Made by a program: the position numbers and the translations under genes. DNA of 64,000 bases from Pseudanabaena sp. Chao 1811 (GTDB lineage Bacteria; Cyanobacteriota; Cyanobacteriia; Pseudanabaenales; Pseudanabaenaceae), in NCBI RefSeq assembly GCF_027942295.1, contig NZ_CP101416.1, positions 310,001-374,000 of the forward strand, written 5' to 3'. This document shows positions 1-7,620 of this stretch, piece by piece. Numbering within the stretch: the first letter of the stretch is position 1; each line of letters opens with the position of its first letter. The notes beneath the pieces were generated by a model. That model did not search any database. It had not been told where the DNA came from and saw only the letters and a list, made by a program, of their open reading frames with translations.

Positions 1-760
1 GAGAACCAGAAGCCAAAGGTGCGACGATGTGATCGGGAAGCTTCCAACCAAGTTGTTCGATTACTTCATATCCAAGAGTCTTAGAACCTTCAGAGTAGTA
101 AGGACGGAGATTGATGTTTACAAAGCCCCAACCGTGAGTATTGGCAACTTCTGAGCAAAGACGGTTTACTTGGTCGTAGTTACCATGGACGGAGAAAACT
201 TTAGGATTGTAAATGGTTGTACCAAGAACTTTACCTGCTTCGAGGTCAGAGGGAATAAAGACACAACACTCCAAGCCTGCATGGGCTGCGATCGCCGCAG
301 TGGAGTTGGCAAGGTTACCAGTACTAGCACAAGCAACAGTAGTAAAACCTAGTTCACGGGCGCGACTGAGAGCAACCGACACCACACGATCCTTAAAGCT
401 CAAGGTGGGCATATTCACAGCATCATTCTTAATGTAGAGATTTTTGATGCCGAGACGCTTGGCAAGGCGATTTGCCTTGATCAAGGGAGTCATGCCTGTG
501 GAGACATCGATATAGTTGTCAGTTTTGACGGGTAGAAAATCACGATAGCGCCAGATGGAGAGGGGGCCAGCTTGAATAGTTTCGCGGCTAACTCTAGCGG
601 CGATCGCATCATAATTGTAGGCAACTTCTAGAGGACCAAAGCACAATTCACAAACGTGCATTGCCTTGGCTTCGTACTCTGCACCACACTCTTTGCATTT
701 GAGATTACTGAAGGTATCAACACGCTCGCTGGTGTAAGGAGAAGCAATGGTTGCTGTCAT
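1..760 (-). CDS. thrC: Threonine synthase, 5' part (3' end outside the window)
   Basis: PLP-dependent threonine synthase, which makes threonine and phosphate from O-phosphohomoserine in the last step of threonine synthesis. I translated the minus strand from the ATG at 758-760; 253 codons are visible and the frame is still open at base 1. The N-terminus carries two CxxC pairs (KCKEC about residue 21 and CELC about residue 37), a zinc-ribbon-like start seen in many cyanobacterial ThrC proteins. The PLP lysine lies in LSFKDR (about K123) and the phosphate-binding stretch ASTGNLAN follows. No frameshift is seen. The next gene downstream lies outside the window. The upstream neighbour converges on the far side of a strong bidirectional hairpin. 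Confidence 0.95.
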   Translation of the reverse strand, partial: MTATIASPYTSERVDTFSNLKCKECGAEYEAKAMHVCELCFGPLEVAYNYDAIAARVSRETIQAGPLSIWRYRDFLPVKTDNYIDVSTGMTPLIKANRLAKRLGIKNLYIKNDAVNMPTLSFKDRVVSVALSRARELGFTTVACASTGNLANSTAAIAAHAGLECCVFIPSDLEAGKVLGTTIYNPKVFSVHGNYDQVNRLCSEVANTHGWGFVNINLRPYYSEGSKTLGYEVIEQLGWKLPDHIVAPLASGS

Positions 761-880
761 GTTCTTGGTCGCCCTTTTAGTCGCTAAAAGTTTTTTTGAT
801 TTCTTTGATTGAAATGAACCTTAACATTATGGGTCTATAGTCGTCAAATATACCAGACTAAATTAGTCGGATATAGATTA

Positions 881-920
881 AATAAAAAATTAGAGCCGCT
901 AGTGGCTCTAATTTTTTATT
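881..920. terminator. Bidirectional terminator hairpin
   Basis: Perfect inverted repeat with stem TTAGAGCC/GGCTCTAA and loop GCTAGT, flanked by A-rich and T-rich tracts. It sits just past the 3' end of the ion-channel gene (minus strand) and upstream of thrC, so its main role is probably to end the channel operon. Confidence 0.75.
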
Positions 921-2038
921 TATGGTAAAGCGAGTAAAACTACACGGGTGATTAGGATAATTAGCCCTAGAGGTAAACTCCAACGGAGGAAATTAGAGAT
1001 CTCAGCCACAATGTATTTGCCACCAAATAGCTTTTCGAGGGATGGATTCATAATCGTTGCGTTAACGGCTAATCCAAGAAACTGGAAGGCAAATCCTAGA
1101 AAAATCACTTGAAAAAAGACATTTTCCACTCCCAAGGCAGGATAACGCACCGATAGGGTGAAACTAAGGGCAACCATGGTCAAAATACTACCTGCCCATG
1201 CCGAAATGCGCTTGTCGAGATCCGTATTAGTCCAGAGCGCCACAATCGTAGGTACTAATAGCACTAAAAACAGAGGGATAAATACATTAGGTAAATGACT
1301 TGCAGGATTGCGCTTCATGGCGATCTGCGCTTCTAGTTGGGGATGGAGATCGCCATCTAAACCCTTAAAACTTGATGGCACAAAGCTAACTCCGCCAGTA
1401 TTCCAACCTGACAAGCGAATTTCCTTTGGAATGCCCGAAAAATCAATGTCGTCTTGGGTTTGCCAGAAGATGATTTTATTACTGTTGTATTTGGAGATTA
1501 GACGGATCGGTAAAGTTTGAATATCAAAGGGGAAATTCGCAAGCTTGTACTTCGCCTCTAAAGTGACAGTTAATCGCTGGAGATAGATCACCGTACCATT
1601 AGCATTCAAATAAAGCTCTGATTCTTGCTTTAATGGTTTCTCTGCTAAATTGGCGATCGCAACTTTCGGGTTCCAGATCGTCGCTAATTTGTTAGTAGCA
1701 TCGTCGCCGACAAAACTTTGCTCGCTAGTACCGACAGTTTTCGAGTCGAAGGCTTGATTGGGATTGTACCAACGCAGGCGCAAATCAATATCTGCGGTAA
1801 ACGTACCCGTCGCATCCATAATCTTCGAGATATTGTTAATGACGAGAGCAACTTCTACCTTAATCGGCTTGGGAACATTGGAGGGAAACTCATTGGTTGG
1901 TTTAGTAATTACAGTGGGTTTCGGAACTGGCGTGACTGGAGGCGTAGATTGTTCTTGAGCATAGGCAATCTTTGCACCTGTCAGAACGAGCAAAAAGCAA
2001 AGTCCAAATGTAATAAGGAATCGATAGAATTTAAGCAT
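920..2038 (-). CDS. Prokaryotic pentameric ligand-gated ion channel (GLIC-like Pro-loop receptor)
   Basis: A 372-residue protein with the full architecture of a bacterial pentameric ligand-gated ion channel subunit. A signal peptide occupies residues 1-27 (cleavage near AYA-Q) and a Pro-rich linker runs to about 55. A beta-sandwich extracellular domain covers about 56-245, with IWNP near 121 and the Pro-loop signature FPFDIQTLPI at 169-178. Four membrane helices follow: M1 about 249-269, M2 about 276-298, M3 about 305-328, M4 about 348-371. The short M3-M4 loop and the lack of loop cysteines are typical of prokaryotic members such as Gloeobacter GLIC. Its ATG overlaps the stop region of the upstream dCache gene by 8 bases, which points to translational coupling. 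Ligand and ion selectivity cannot be read from the sequence. The pore-lining helix has Asp and Lys just before it, so cation selectivity should not be assumed. Confidence 0.9.
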   Translation of the reverse strand: MLKFYRFLITFGLCFLLVLTGAKIAYAQEQSTPPVTPVPKPTVITKPTNEFPSNVPKPIKVEVALVINNISKIMDATGTFTADIDLRLRWYNPNQAFDSKTVGTSEQSFVGDDATNKLATIWNPKVAIANLAEKPLKQESELYLNANGTVIYLQRLTVTLEAKYKLANFPFDIQTLPIRLISKYNSNKIIFWQTQDDIDFSGIPKEIRLSGWNTGGVSFVPSSFKGLDGDLHPQLEAQIAMKRNPASHLPNVFIPLFLVLLVPTIVALWTNTDLDKRISAWAGSILTMVALSFTLSVRYPALGVENVFFQVIFLGFAFQFLGLAVNATIMNPSLEKLFGGKYIVAEISNFLRWSLPLGLIILITRVVLLALP

Positions 2039-3173
2039 TGTGATTCTGACCTTTGCTATCTTCTTTCAATTTTTGCTGGAGTAACTCACATCCCCTTGCA
2101 ATTTTGCCAACTTCATCCTTACGAATAGCCAGATCTTCTATCGATTTTGCAACGGTATCACCGATCGCTAAACTAGTGATATAACTGCCCACAGCAACCA
2201 TCGGACGCATCAGCAAGCCATTAAATAGAATTGTTGCCGTTCCCGCTAAGACAATCACCTCAAATAGAGCTATCACTAAAGAATTGACTAAAATCGCATT
2301 AGCTTGACTTGTTAAAGCCTGAAAACTTTTGCCAGCAACAATTACACCAATTTTTTTACCTTTAAAATCTAGTAAAGGGACTAAAGCAATCCCATAATCA
2401 ATGCCATCAATTTTCTGAACTTTTACAGTCGTATCATTGACCTTACGCAATACATCAGGTGTGAGTAATGGACGGATAAATCCCCAGTTAGTAGCATTCT
2501 CATTTCTTAAGCCACCAATTACGCGATCGCTTTCAGGTGCAGGCAGTCCTGTAGCAACTTTAGTCATCAATTCATTATCAACAAATACTCCTAGCTCAAA
2601 TCCAGTTATCTGTTTAACCGCTTCTAAAACGCTATTAAAACTCATGCCGACTTCAAAACTCCCAATCGCGCCTTGAGCATCAGAGATAGGGACAACACCA
2701 CGAATATTTAGTCCATGACGACTGATTTCTACGCCACTTTGCGGTTCTTGTTTCTGATTGGTAATTACTACTGTTTCTCGAAAGCTAGTCAGATCCTCGC
2801 CATAATTCTTCAGATAAAATAAGCGTAAGAATGATGTCGCTGGTGCTAAATGAAAATGAGCATCACGGACTTCGTAGCGATCTCGTTGAATCAAAAACGT
2901 AGGAACAAGAATCTGCGCTAGTTGGTCACGATCTTTAGCGCGAAAAGCCTGTTGGACTGACGGGAGAGAAGCGACTAACTCAGCCCTAGACAAGGCTTTT
3001 TTCGTTTGTTCATCGGTATATTTCTGGATTAAAGTAACTGTAGTTGCTAGTTCCTCTTTTTGGTTATTCTCAATTGATTGAAGAGACGTTTGATAGAAGA
3101 ATAAAGTCAGTAGAAGAGAAGCAATAAAAGTAACAAGTGTAATTAGTAATGGAACCTTAATCCTTAACTGCAT
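2031..3173 (-). CDS. dCache-HAMP membrane sensor without output domain
   Basis: A 380-residue membrane protein with TM helix 1 (about 8-27), a large periplasmic region (28-290), TM helix 2 (about 291-316) and a cytoplasmic HAMP-like segment (317-368). The periplasmic region contains a run around AHFHLAPATSFLRLF, then SFRETVV and RGVVPI, characteristic of the double-Cache sensory domain found in chemoreceptors and sensor kinases (dCache_3-like; assigned by recall of the family pattern). The protein ends about 12 residues after HAMP, so it has no kinase, methyl-accepting or cyclase domain. The next gene, the pentameric channel, starts inside its last codons (ATGCTTAA overlap). This suggests the two products work together, possibly with the sensor modulating the channel. 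That partnership is inference. The upstream regulator gene lies on the same strand, 235 bases away across two repeats. Confidence 0.85.
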   Translation of the reverse strand: MQLRIKVPLLITLVTFIASLLLTLFFYQTSLQSIENNQKEELATTVTLIQKYTDEQTKKALSRAELVASLPSVQQAFRAKDRDQLAQILVPTFLIQRDRYEVRDAHFHLAPATSFLRLFYLKNYGEDLTSFRETVVITNQKQEPQSGVEISRHGLNIRGVVPISDAQGAIGSFEVGMSFNSVLEAVKQITGFELGVFVDNELMTKVATGLPAPESDRVIGGLRNENATNWGFIRPLLTPDVLRKVNDTTVKVQKIDGIDYGIALVPLLDFKGKKIGVIVAGKSFQALTSQANAILVNSLVIALFEVIVLAGTATILFNGLLMRPMVAVGSYITSLAIGDTVAKSIEDLAIRKDEVGKIARGCELLQQKLKEDSKGQNHNA

Positions 3174-3214
3174 GAATATATCCGATCAAACTTAAGAATA
3201 GACGGAAATTATAT

Positions 3215-3330
3215 AGCAATAAAAGGATTGCTTAGGACATAAACCCCAAAATATGAGTGGCGACGCTTCGAGTCGCCACTCATATTTTGGGGTTTGATTC
3301 ATCCTATCTATCTCTTTATATTTGGTGCAG
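3215..3330. repeat. Palindromic repeat, family D copy 1
   Basis: Long hairpin with stem AACCCCAAAATATGAGTGGC and its complement around a CGCTTCGA-type loop. It is bounded by TATAGCAA and GGACATAAA at one side and the complement of AAAGAGATAGATAGGAT at the other. Related copies lie at 11178-11268 and 39100-39225. Probably a non-coding MITE-like repeat. Confidence 0.7.
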
Positions 3331-3410
3331 ATAGTCCTGTGGCAAGTATGGGCGGCGCTTTGCGCCGCCCATACTTGCCACAATAAAGCTTTTCCTTTTT
3401 AGGACTACCT
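3331..3410. repeat. Palindromic repeat, family A copy 1
   Basis: Ends read ATAGTCCT and AGGACTACC around a hairpin with stem GGCAAGTATGGGCGGCGC. Other copies are at 17505-17731, 38551-38620, 42807-42877 and 59802-59884. The last bases overlap the stop codon of the response regulator gene, so it may double as that gene's terminator. Confidence 0.75.
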
Positions 3411-4251
3411 AATATTTAGCAAATGATCGACTAGGTGGAGCAGTAAACTGTGGCGGGCGATCGCTATTTGAGTTATTTGTACTTTGAGTACTATTTCGTA
3501 GAGGCGATCGCATCAGTGCTTCAGGATTAAAGCGATAACCAATATTTCGTACTGTTTGAATTAAATTAGGTTGTTGCGGATCAACTTCTAATTTTTTCCG
3601 CAACGATAAAACATGGGTATCCACAGTACGCGGATTATTAATCTCATCTGGCCATGCTCGTTGTAAAAGCTCTGCACGACTTAGGGCTAAACCCTCCGAT
3701 TGAGCAAGGACATATAGCAAGCTAAACTCCTGCGGCGTGAGATCGATCGCACTGCCCTTGAGTCTGACCTGTCGCTGGACTAGATCGATTTTTAATACGC
3801 CATAGTCAAGACAAGCAGGCGGAGCAGAAGTGCGTAATCTGCGTGTTAATGCCTCTACCCTTGCCAAAAATTCCTGCATTCCAAAGGGTTTTGTCAAATA
3901 ATCATCCGCACCCGCTTTCAAACCCTCCACAATGTCCGACTCACCTGTACGAGATGAAATTATAAAGATCAAAGAACTTCTTTGCTTATGTAACCAACGA
4001 CATAGCTCAATCCCATCCCCATCAGGCAGATCTGTACTCAAAATCACCAAGCTTGGCTGTTGCTTTTGAAATACCAACTTTGCTTGCTGACCACTGACTG
4101 CCTGAAATACCGAATAGCCAATTTGCTGTAAATGCCAACCCAAGAGAGAGGCAAGATTCGGATTACCTTCTACAATTTCTATACTGATCGGAATCAAAGA
4201 AATACTCTCCTGCCGAGTAATGCCTATAGCTCTCGGATTATGAGTCTGCAT
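3409..4251 (-). CDS. OmpR/PhoB-type response regulator with degenerate (Asp-less) receiver
   Basis: A 280-residue protein: receiver-like domain about 21-135, winged-helix DNA-binding domain about 145-245 (SRAELLQRAW, RTVDTHVLSLRKKLE, IQTVRNIGYRF), then a Ser/Asn/Pro-rich tail. Against PhoB-type receivers, the acidic pocket VEDE reads VEGN, and the phosphorylated Asp in the LLDxxLP position is Ser (LVILSTDLPDGDG, S72). The switch Ser/Thr (IISS) and Lys (LTKPF, about K121) remain. It therefore cannot be phosphorylated in the usual way and probably belongs to the aspartate-less receivers, which are controlled by expression, ligand or partner. No kinase gene is adjacent. Its nearest downstream genes on the same strand are the dCache and channel genes. 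Confidence 0.9.
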   Translation of the reverse strand: MQTHNPRAIGITRQESISLIPISIEIVEGNPNLASLLGWHLQQIGYSVFQAVSGQQAKLVFQKQQPSLVILSTDLPDGDGIELCRWLHKQRSSLIFIISSRTGESDIVEGLKAGADDYLTKPFGMQEFLARVEALTRRLRTSAPPACLDYGVLKIDLVQRQVRLKGSAIDLTPQEFSLLYVLAQSEGLALSRAELLQRAWPDEINNPRTVDTHVLSLRKKLEVDPQQPNLIQTVRNIGYRFNPEALMRSPLRNSTQSTNNSNSDRPPQFTAPPSRSFAKY

Positions 4252-4390
4252 AATAACCTAGTACTAACCTGCATTTTGTAGCTGTAATTACCCTCTAAGA
4301 CACAGAAAGCAAAGCCTTTCACCTTATAGTTGGGAATAATGTTTAACTCTAGTCATACTCCATAACAAATAAACCTTAGAAATCAAGCAA

Positions 4391-4822
4391 ATGGCTTATC
4401 GCAATCCTACTCCTACCGTTGATATCATCATTGCCCTGCGCGATCGCCCCCATCAACCGATTGTGTTAATTGAACGACTTAATCCACCGCATGGCTGGGC
4501 GATCGTTGGGGGATTTGTGGACTATGGCGAGCGTTTAGAGGATGCAGCAAGGCGTGAGGCTGAAGAAGAAACGGGTTTAAAGGTTGAGTTAATCGATTTA
4601 TTAGGAATTTATTCTGATCCTCGTCGTGACGAACGACTGCATACGATCAGCGCTGTGTATATGGCGGAGGCAGTGGGTGAGCCTAAAGCGGATGATGATG
4701 CTAAGTCTGTGGGAATTTTTGCGGCATGGGAAATGCCAAGCCAGTTATGTTTTGATCACGCCCAAATTTTGCAAGACTACTGGCGTTACCGTAACTATGG
4801 CATTCGCCCCTCAATTAGTTAA
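4391..4822 (+). CDS. Nudix hydrolase (ADP-ribose pyrophosphatase-like)
   Basis: A 143-residue single-domain Nudix hydrolase, which cleaves nucleoside diphosphates linked to another moiety. The complete Nudix box is at about residues 41-63: GGFVDYGE, seven residues to REAEEETGL, matching GX5EX7REUXEEXGU. The following [13 protein letters not shown] is typical of the ADP-ribose/NADH-like branch common in cyanobacteria. The substrate is not determined by the sequence. The gene stands alone, divergent from the regulator gene (about 140 bases between the starts), and ends in its own terminator. Confidence 0.9.
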   Translation: MAYRNPTPTVDIIIALRDRPHQPIVLIERLNPPHGWAIVGGFVDYGERLEDAARREAEEETGLKVELIDLLGIYSDPRRDERLHTISAVYMAEAVGEPKADDDAKSVGIFAAWEMPSQLCFDHAQILQDYWRYRNYGIRPSIS

Positions 4823-4855
4823 AAAGCCACTACTTAGGTGGTGGCTTTTTAACTA
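4821..4855 (+). terminator. Rho-independent terminator of the Nudix gene
   Basis: Stem AAAAAGCCACTAC/GTGGTGGCTTTTT overlapping the TAA stop and followed by a T-run. Symmetrical enough to work in both directions. Confidence 0.8.
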
Positions 4856-4871
4856 ATTGCTTCGCAGTAAA

Positions 4872-4933
4872 ATAAGAGCCCAGCTTTTTGATGGTGCGGC
4901 TTCGCCGCACCATCAAAAAGCTGGGCTCTTTAT
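4872..4933. repeat. Long perfect palindrome with GGC-TTCG-CCG tip
   Basis: Arms of more than 20 bases starting GAGCCCAGCTTTTTGATGG, closed by a TTCG tetraloop. It has the same tip design as the other intergenic palindromes but different outer arms. It lies between the Nudix terminator and the tRNA-Glu promoter. Confidence 0.7.
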
Positions 4934-4959
4934 TAAATTGGAAAAGTTTGGTTTAGGTG

Positions 4960-4989
4960 TTGACAAACTAGCAACTAAGTAGGTATCTT
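4960..4989 (+). promoter_or_regulatory. Sigma70-type promoter of the tRNA-Glu genes
   Basis: A perfect -35 box TTGACA (4960-4965), an 18-base spacer and a -10-like TATCTT (4984-4989), placing the start a few bases before the first tRNA at 5008. Confidence 0.65.
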
Positions 4990-5007
4990 AATAAAGGTCA
5001 AGAACAC

Positions 5008-5080
5008 GCCCCCATCGTCTAGAGGCCTAGGACACATCCCTTTCACGGATGCGACGGGGATTCGAATTCCCCTGGGGGTA
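5008..5080 (+). tRNA. trnE: tRNA-Glu (anticodon UUC), copy 1
   Basis: 73 bases fold as a cloverleaf: acceptor GCCCCCA/TGGGGGT, anticodon loop CTTTCAC with TTC, T-loop TTCGAAT, discriminator A, no encoded CCA. In cyanobacteria glutamyl-tRNA(UUC) also feeds the C5 pathway to 5-aminolevulinate, and so haem and chlorophyll, besides translation. A terminator follows directly. Confidence 0.97.
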
Positions 5081-5090
5081 TTCTTGATAA

Positions 5091-5123
5091 GCAAAAAACA
5101 CCTGCGGAGCAGGTGTTTTTTGT
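5091..5123 (+). terminator. Terminator after tRNA-Glu copy 1
   Basis: Stem AAAAACACCTGC/GCAGGTGTTTTT with loop GGA, followed by T-rich sequence. An almost identical terminator follows copy 2. Confidence 0.8.
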
Positions 5124-5172
5124 CGGAAAGAAAACTTAGCTCAATTAGCTAAAAAGCAAACTCAAACAATAC

Positions 5173-5245
5173 GCCCCCATCGTCTAGAGGCCTAGGACAC
5201 ATCCCTTTCACGGATGCGACGGGGATTCGAATTCCCCTGGGGGTA
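5173..5245 (+). tRNA. trnE: tRNA-Glu (anticodon UUC), copy 2
   Basis: Identical in sequence to the copy at 5008-5080, including the TTC anticodon and the bases just after it, and followed by the same terminator. A tandem duplication of gene plus terminator explains the arrangement. I see no clear second -35/-10 pair, so copy 2 may depend on read-through or on a weak promoter in the 50 bases between. Confidence 0.97.
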
Positions 5246-5253
5246 TTCTTTAT

Positions 5254-5292
5254 AAACAAAAAACACCTGCGGAGCAGGTGTTTTTTGTTTAT
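5254..5292. terminator. Terminator after tRNA-Glu copy 2, shared with dapB
   Basis: Symmetrical hairpin AACAAAAAACACCTGC/GCAGGTGTTTTTTGTT. It overlaps the dapB stop codon on the opposite strand, so it can end transcription from both sides. Confidence 0.8.
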
Positions 5293-6110
5293 AAAAGTTT
5301 TTCTAATCCGTAAATTAGTGACTTGAGAGCAAGTACTTTGCGGACACAGAGCAAGACTCCTGCCATGTAGCAGGTGCGATCGCTAGCATTATGCTCAATT
5401 TTTAAAGTTTCTCCCATTGCACCAAAAATCACTTCTTGACGAGCGACTAATCCTGGAACGCGAAGACTATGAATGCGAATGTTTTCACCATAGGTTGCAC
5501 CTCTTGCGCCTGTGAGATGTTCTTTTTCATCGACAAGGGCAGGATTGAAGGATTGACCTAATTCTGAGAGCATTTGGGCGGTTTTAATTGCCGTGCCGCT
5601 CGGAGCATCAGCTTTTTGATTGTGGTGCAATTCGATGATTTCGACGTGCTGGAAATATTTGGCGGCAGCGATCGCTGCTTGTTGCATGAGGATTACGCCC
5701 ACGGAGAAATTTGGGGCAATGATACAGCCTGTGCTTGCCTTGTCTGCAAAAATGGCTAGGTCATCAATTTGTTTTTCGCTTAAGCCCGTTGTACCGACGA
5801 CGGGACGCACACCATAGGCGATCGCTGAGCGAATATTGTCATAGATGATGCTGGGGTGGGTGACATCGACCATTACGGGGAGTTGTGATTCTTGGGCAGC
5901 TTGAGCAAGGACAACTTCGAGATTATCGGTCACAGGTATTTCTAATTCGCCAATACCAACAACTTCGCCAATATCTTCGCCAAGGTGCTTCCGCCCGATC
6001 GCCCCTACAAGATACATATCTGGTGCTTGGGCGATCGCTTTGATAATTTCGCGCCCCATTTTGCCTGTCGCCCCAGAGACAACAACAGGAATTTGTGCAT
6101 TATTGGTCAT
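5289..6110 (-). CDS. dapB: 4-hydroxy-tetrahydrodipicolinate reductase
   Basis: A 273-residue DapB, which reduces 4-hydroxy-tetrahydrodipicolinate with NAD(P)H in the diaminopimelate/lysine pathway and so supplies peptidoglycan and lysine. The Rossmann motif GATGKMG is at 13-19. The DapB signature [15 protein letters not shown], with the catalytic His pair and Lys, is present, and VGTTG and APNFSVG are conserved. Length is normal. The start ATG at 6108-6110 gives the expected N-terminus. Monocistronic: it converges on the tRNA-Glu terminator, and the gene upstream is an unrelated membrane protein on the same strand. Confidence 0.97.
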   Translation of the reverse strand: MTNNAQIPVVVSGATGKMGREIIKAIAQAPDMYLVGAIGRKHLGEDIGEVVGIGELEIPVTDNLEVVLAQAAQESQLPVMVDVTHPSIIYDNIRSAIAYGVRPVVGTTGLSEKQIDDLAIFADKASTGCIIAPNFSVGVILMQQAAIAAAKYFQHVEIIELHHNQKADAPSGTAIKTAQMLSELGQSFNPALVDEKEHLTGARGATYGENIRIHSLRVPGLVARQEVIFGAMGETLKIEHNASDRTCYMAGVLLCVRKVLALKSLIYGLEKLL

Positions 6111-6156
6111 GGATTAAAACTGGAAAGCATTATGTTTTACGAGCTTAGCTTACAAG

Positions 6157-6555
6157 TTAGCCAGTTTCTTGGTTAATCGCTCTATTAGTGAATTTAATCG
6201 CACCAATAATTAACAGGAAAATCACACAGCTTAAGATTGCCAATATTGTTTCCTGTGGCTTAGGGGAAATAATTACGATAAAACCTTGATCTTTGATCAA
6301 TGAAGAGAAACTAGATACGCAAAATGGCATTAAATACAGTCGAAATATTTGCCAAGAATCAACTTTGCTATTGCTATTAGAAACGCTTAAAATAAGTGCA
6401 GTACCAATTACTGAGCTTATTCCGATGGCATTGACCCATATTTTAGGCGTAGGATCAAAATAAAAAGTGACGATCACTAAATACCAAATTAAATAGCACC
6501 ATAAAATCAATTTATTGAGTTTGATCTCTCGAAAATATTGCATCAACCAGTTCAT
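6157..6555 (-). CDS. Small multi-pass membrane protein of unknown function
   Basis: 132 residues with four likely membrane helices (about 17-35, 42-58, 72-90 and 104-122), Lys-rich ends and no recognised motif. N-terminal pattern WLMQYFREIKLNKLILWCYL. It lies 46 bases upstream of dapB on the same strand but has no evident metabolic link. No signal peptide apart from the first helix. I do not recognise a named family. Probably a real gene because of its regular hydrophobic pattern and lack of overlap. Confidence 0.65.
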   Translation of the reverse strand: MNWLMQYFREIKLNKLILWCYLIWYLVIVTFYFDPTPKIWVNAIGISSVIGTALILSVSNSNSKVDSWQIFRLYLMPFCVSSFSSLIKDQGFIVIISPKPQETILAILSCVIFLLIIGAIKFTNRAINQETG

Positions 6556-6600
6556 AGTTTCTACACACTACAAATTACAATCAAATCTCAAGAGATTAAT

Positions 6601-6748
6601 TTAACCCAAGTTGCTACCTATTAAAAATCGGCTCAAAACAAGTTAAAAACAGCCTCGCTAAGTCCAAAATGACGCTATTTTTATATAAAAATCTAGCATT
6701 TTTTATTTTAACTTTAGTCTTAAATGAATAGGTAGCAACTTGGGTTAA
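6601..6748. mobile_element. 148-bp MITE with perfect 22-bp terminal inverted repeats
   Basis: Left end 6601-6622 (TTAACCCAAGTTGCTACCTA plus TT) is exactly complementary to 6727-6748. The interior is AT-rich and non-coding. The size, perfect terminal repeats and lack of coding mark it as a miniature inverted-repeat element. No transposase with these ends is in the window. The flanks (TTAAT left, TTTAC right) show no clear target duplication. Confidence 0.8.
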
Positions 6749-6795
6749 TTTACTTGTAAAGTGAGCAAATCAGCCTCTTGAGAGTCTTAAGAAGC

Positions 6796-7158
6796 CTATG
6801 TGCTGAGCAATACAGGTTGATATCCTGCGGTAGCGGGTGAAACGGTTGAGATAAAAACTAACGGTTCTTCGCCATCGTTCAATACTCCATGCACAAAGCC
6901 TTTGGGAGCAATCACAATATCGCCTGCGGCGATCGCTTCTGTATTCCCTTGTTGGTCTAAATAATATTTGCCTCTGCCCTGCAAAATAGTCCAAGTATCC
7001 TGTCCATGGGGGTGAAGGTGGGGCGCAATTTCTTGATTGGGGTTAATATACCAAGCAACAACGACGGTATCTGGGGATTCTGTAACGACTGAGCGAATAG
7101 GCTCTCCGTCTGTTGATTGAAAAAACTTAGCACTATCAAAAATTCGGCTATTACTCAT
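6796..7158 (-). CDS. Cupin domain protein
   Basis: A 120-residue single-domain cupin (cupin_2 type beta-barrel). Metal-site residues occur in HLHPHGQDTWTILQGRG (first cupin motif, His pair and Gln/Glu-like position) and PKGFVHGV (second motif, His). Such small cupins bind a metal and often act as isomerases, dioxygenases or ligand sensors; the substrate cannot be assigned here. It stands alone between the MITE and rpmB, divergent from rpmB. Confidence 0.85.
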   Translation of the reverse strand: MSNSRIFDSAKFFQSTDGEPIRSVVTESPDTVVVAWYINPNQEIAPHLHPHGQDTWTILQGRGKYYLDQQGNTEAIAAGDIVIAPKGFVHGVLNDGEEPLVFISTVSPATAGYQPVLLST

Positions 7159-7336
7159 TTGTATCTATCTGTCCTACCAAGAGTTAGGCTATCTATTCGC
7201 AACTCTTATTGTCTGGCTAAATATCTTTGTTGTTTGTCTAACTAATCACCGTGACGAAACTTTTTTTAGGATTGCCTAAGTATGCTTTGAGGTTGTAGTA
7301 TGGTTAGCTGGACTGAAAAAATAGGAGACTAGTACT

Positions 7337-7573
7337 ATGAGTCGCGTATGCCAACTAACAGGCAAAAAAGCCAATAATGCCGTATCGATTTCCTTCTCAC
7401 ACAAACGCCATAAGCACTTACAACACGTAAACTTACAAGATAAGAGAATTTGGTGGGAAGAAGGAAAGCGTTTTGTAAAATTACAAATTTCCACCAAAGC
7501 AATCAAGACTTTGCAAAAGAAAGGGCTTGCTGCATTTGCTAAGGAAGCTGGACTTGATCTCCGTAAATTCTAA
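7337..7573 (+). CDS. rpmB: Large ribosomal subunit protein bL28
   Basis: 78 residues, full-length bL28, a component of the 50S subunit. The N-terminus [20 protein letters not shown] and the basic body SHKRHKHLQ are diagnostic, followed by [19 protein letters not shown]. Start ATG is preceded by AGGAGACTAGTACT, which contains a good ribosome-binding site. Monocistronic, ending in its own hairpin. Confidence 0.98.
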   Translation: MSRVCQLTGKKANNAVSISFSHKRHKHLQHVNLQDKRIWWEEGKRFVKLQISTKAIKTLQKKGLAAFAKEAGLDLRKF

Positions 7574-7577
7574 TATG

Positions 7578-7606
7578 CGTAAAGGGGTGCTTTGCACCCC
7601 TTTATT
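7578..7606 (+). terminator. Terminator of rpmB
   Basis: Stem AAAGGGGTGC/GCACCCCTTT with loop TTT, followed by T/A sequence, only 7 bases past the rpmB stop. Confidence 0.8.
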
Positions 7607-7620
7607 GCATTGGAGCCTCT

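Noticed and set aside
3192-3383. 63-codon minus-strand ORF
   Set aside because: It consists of the two palindromic repeats (families D and A).
3409-4251. Classical two-component partner for the Cache-HAMP protein
   Set aside because: The Cache protein has no kinase domain and the regulator has no phospho-acceptor Asp, so phosphotransfer between them is excluded.
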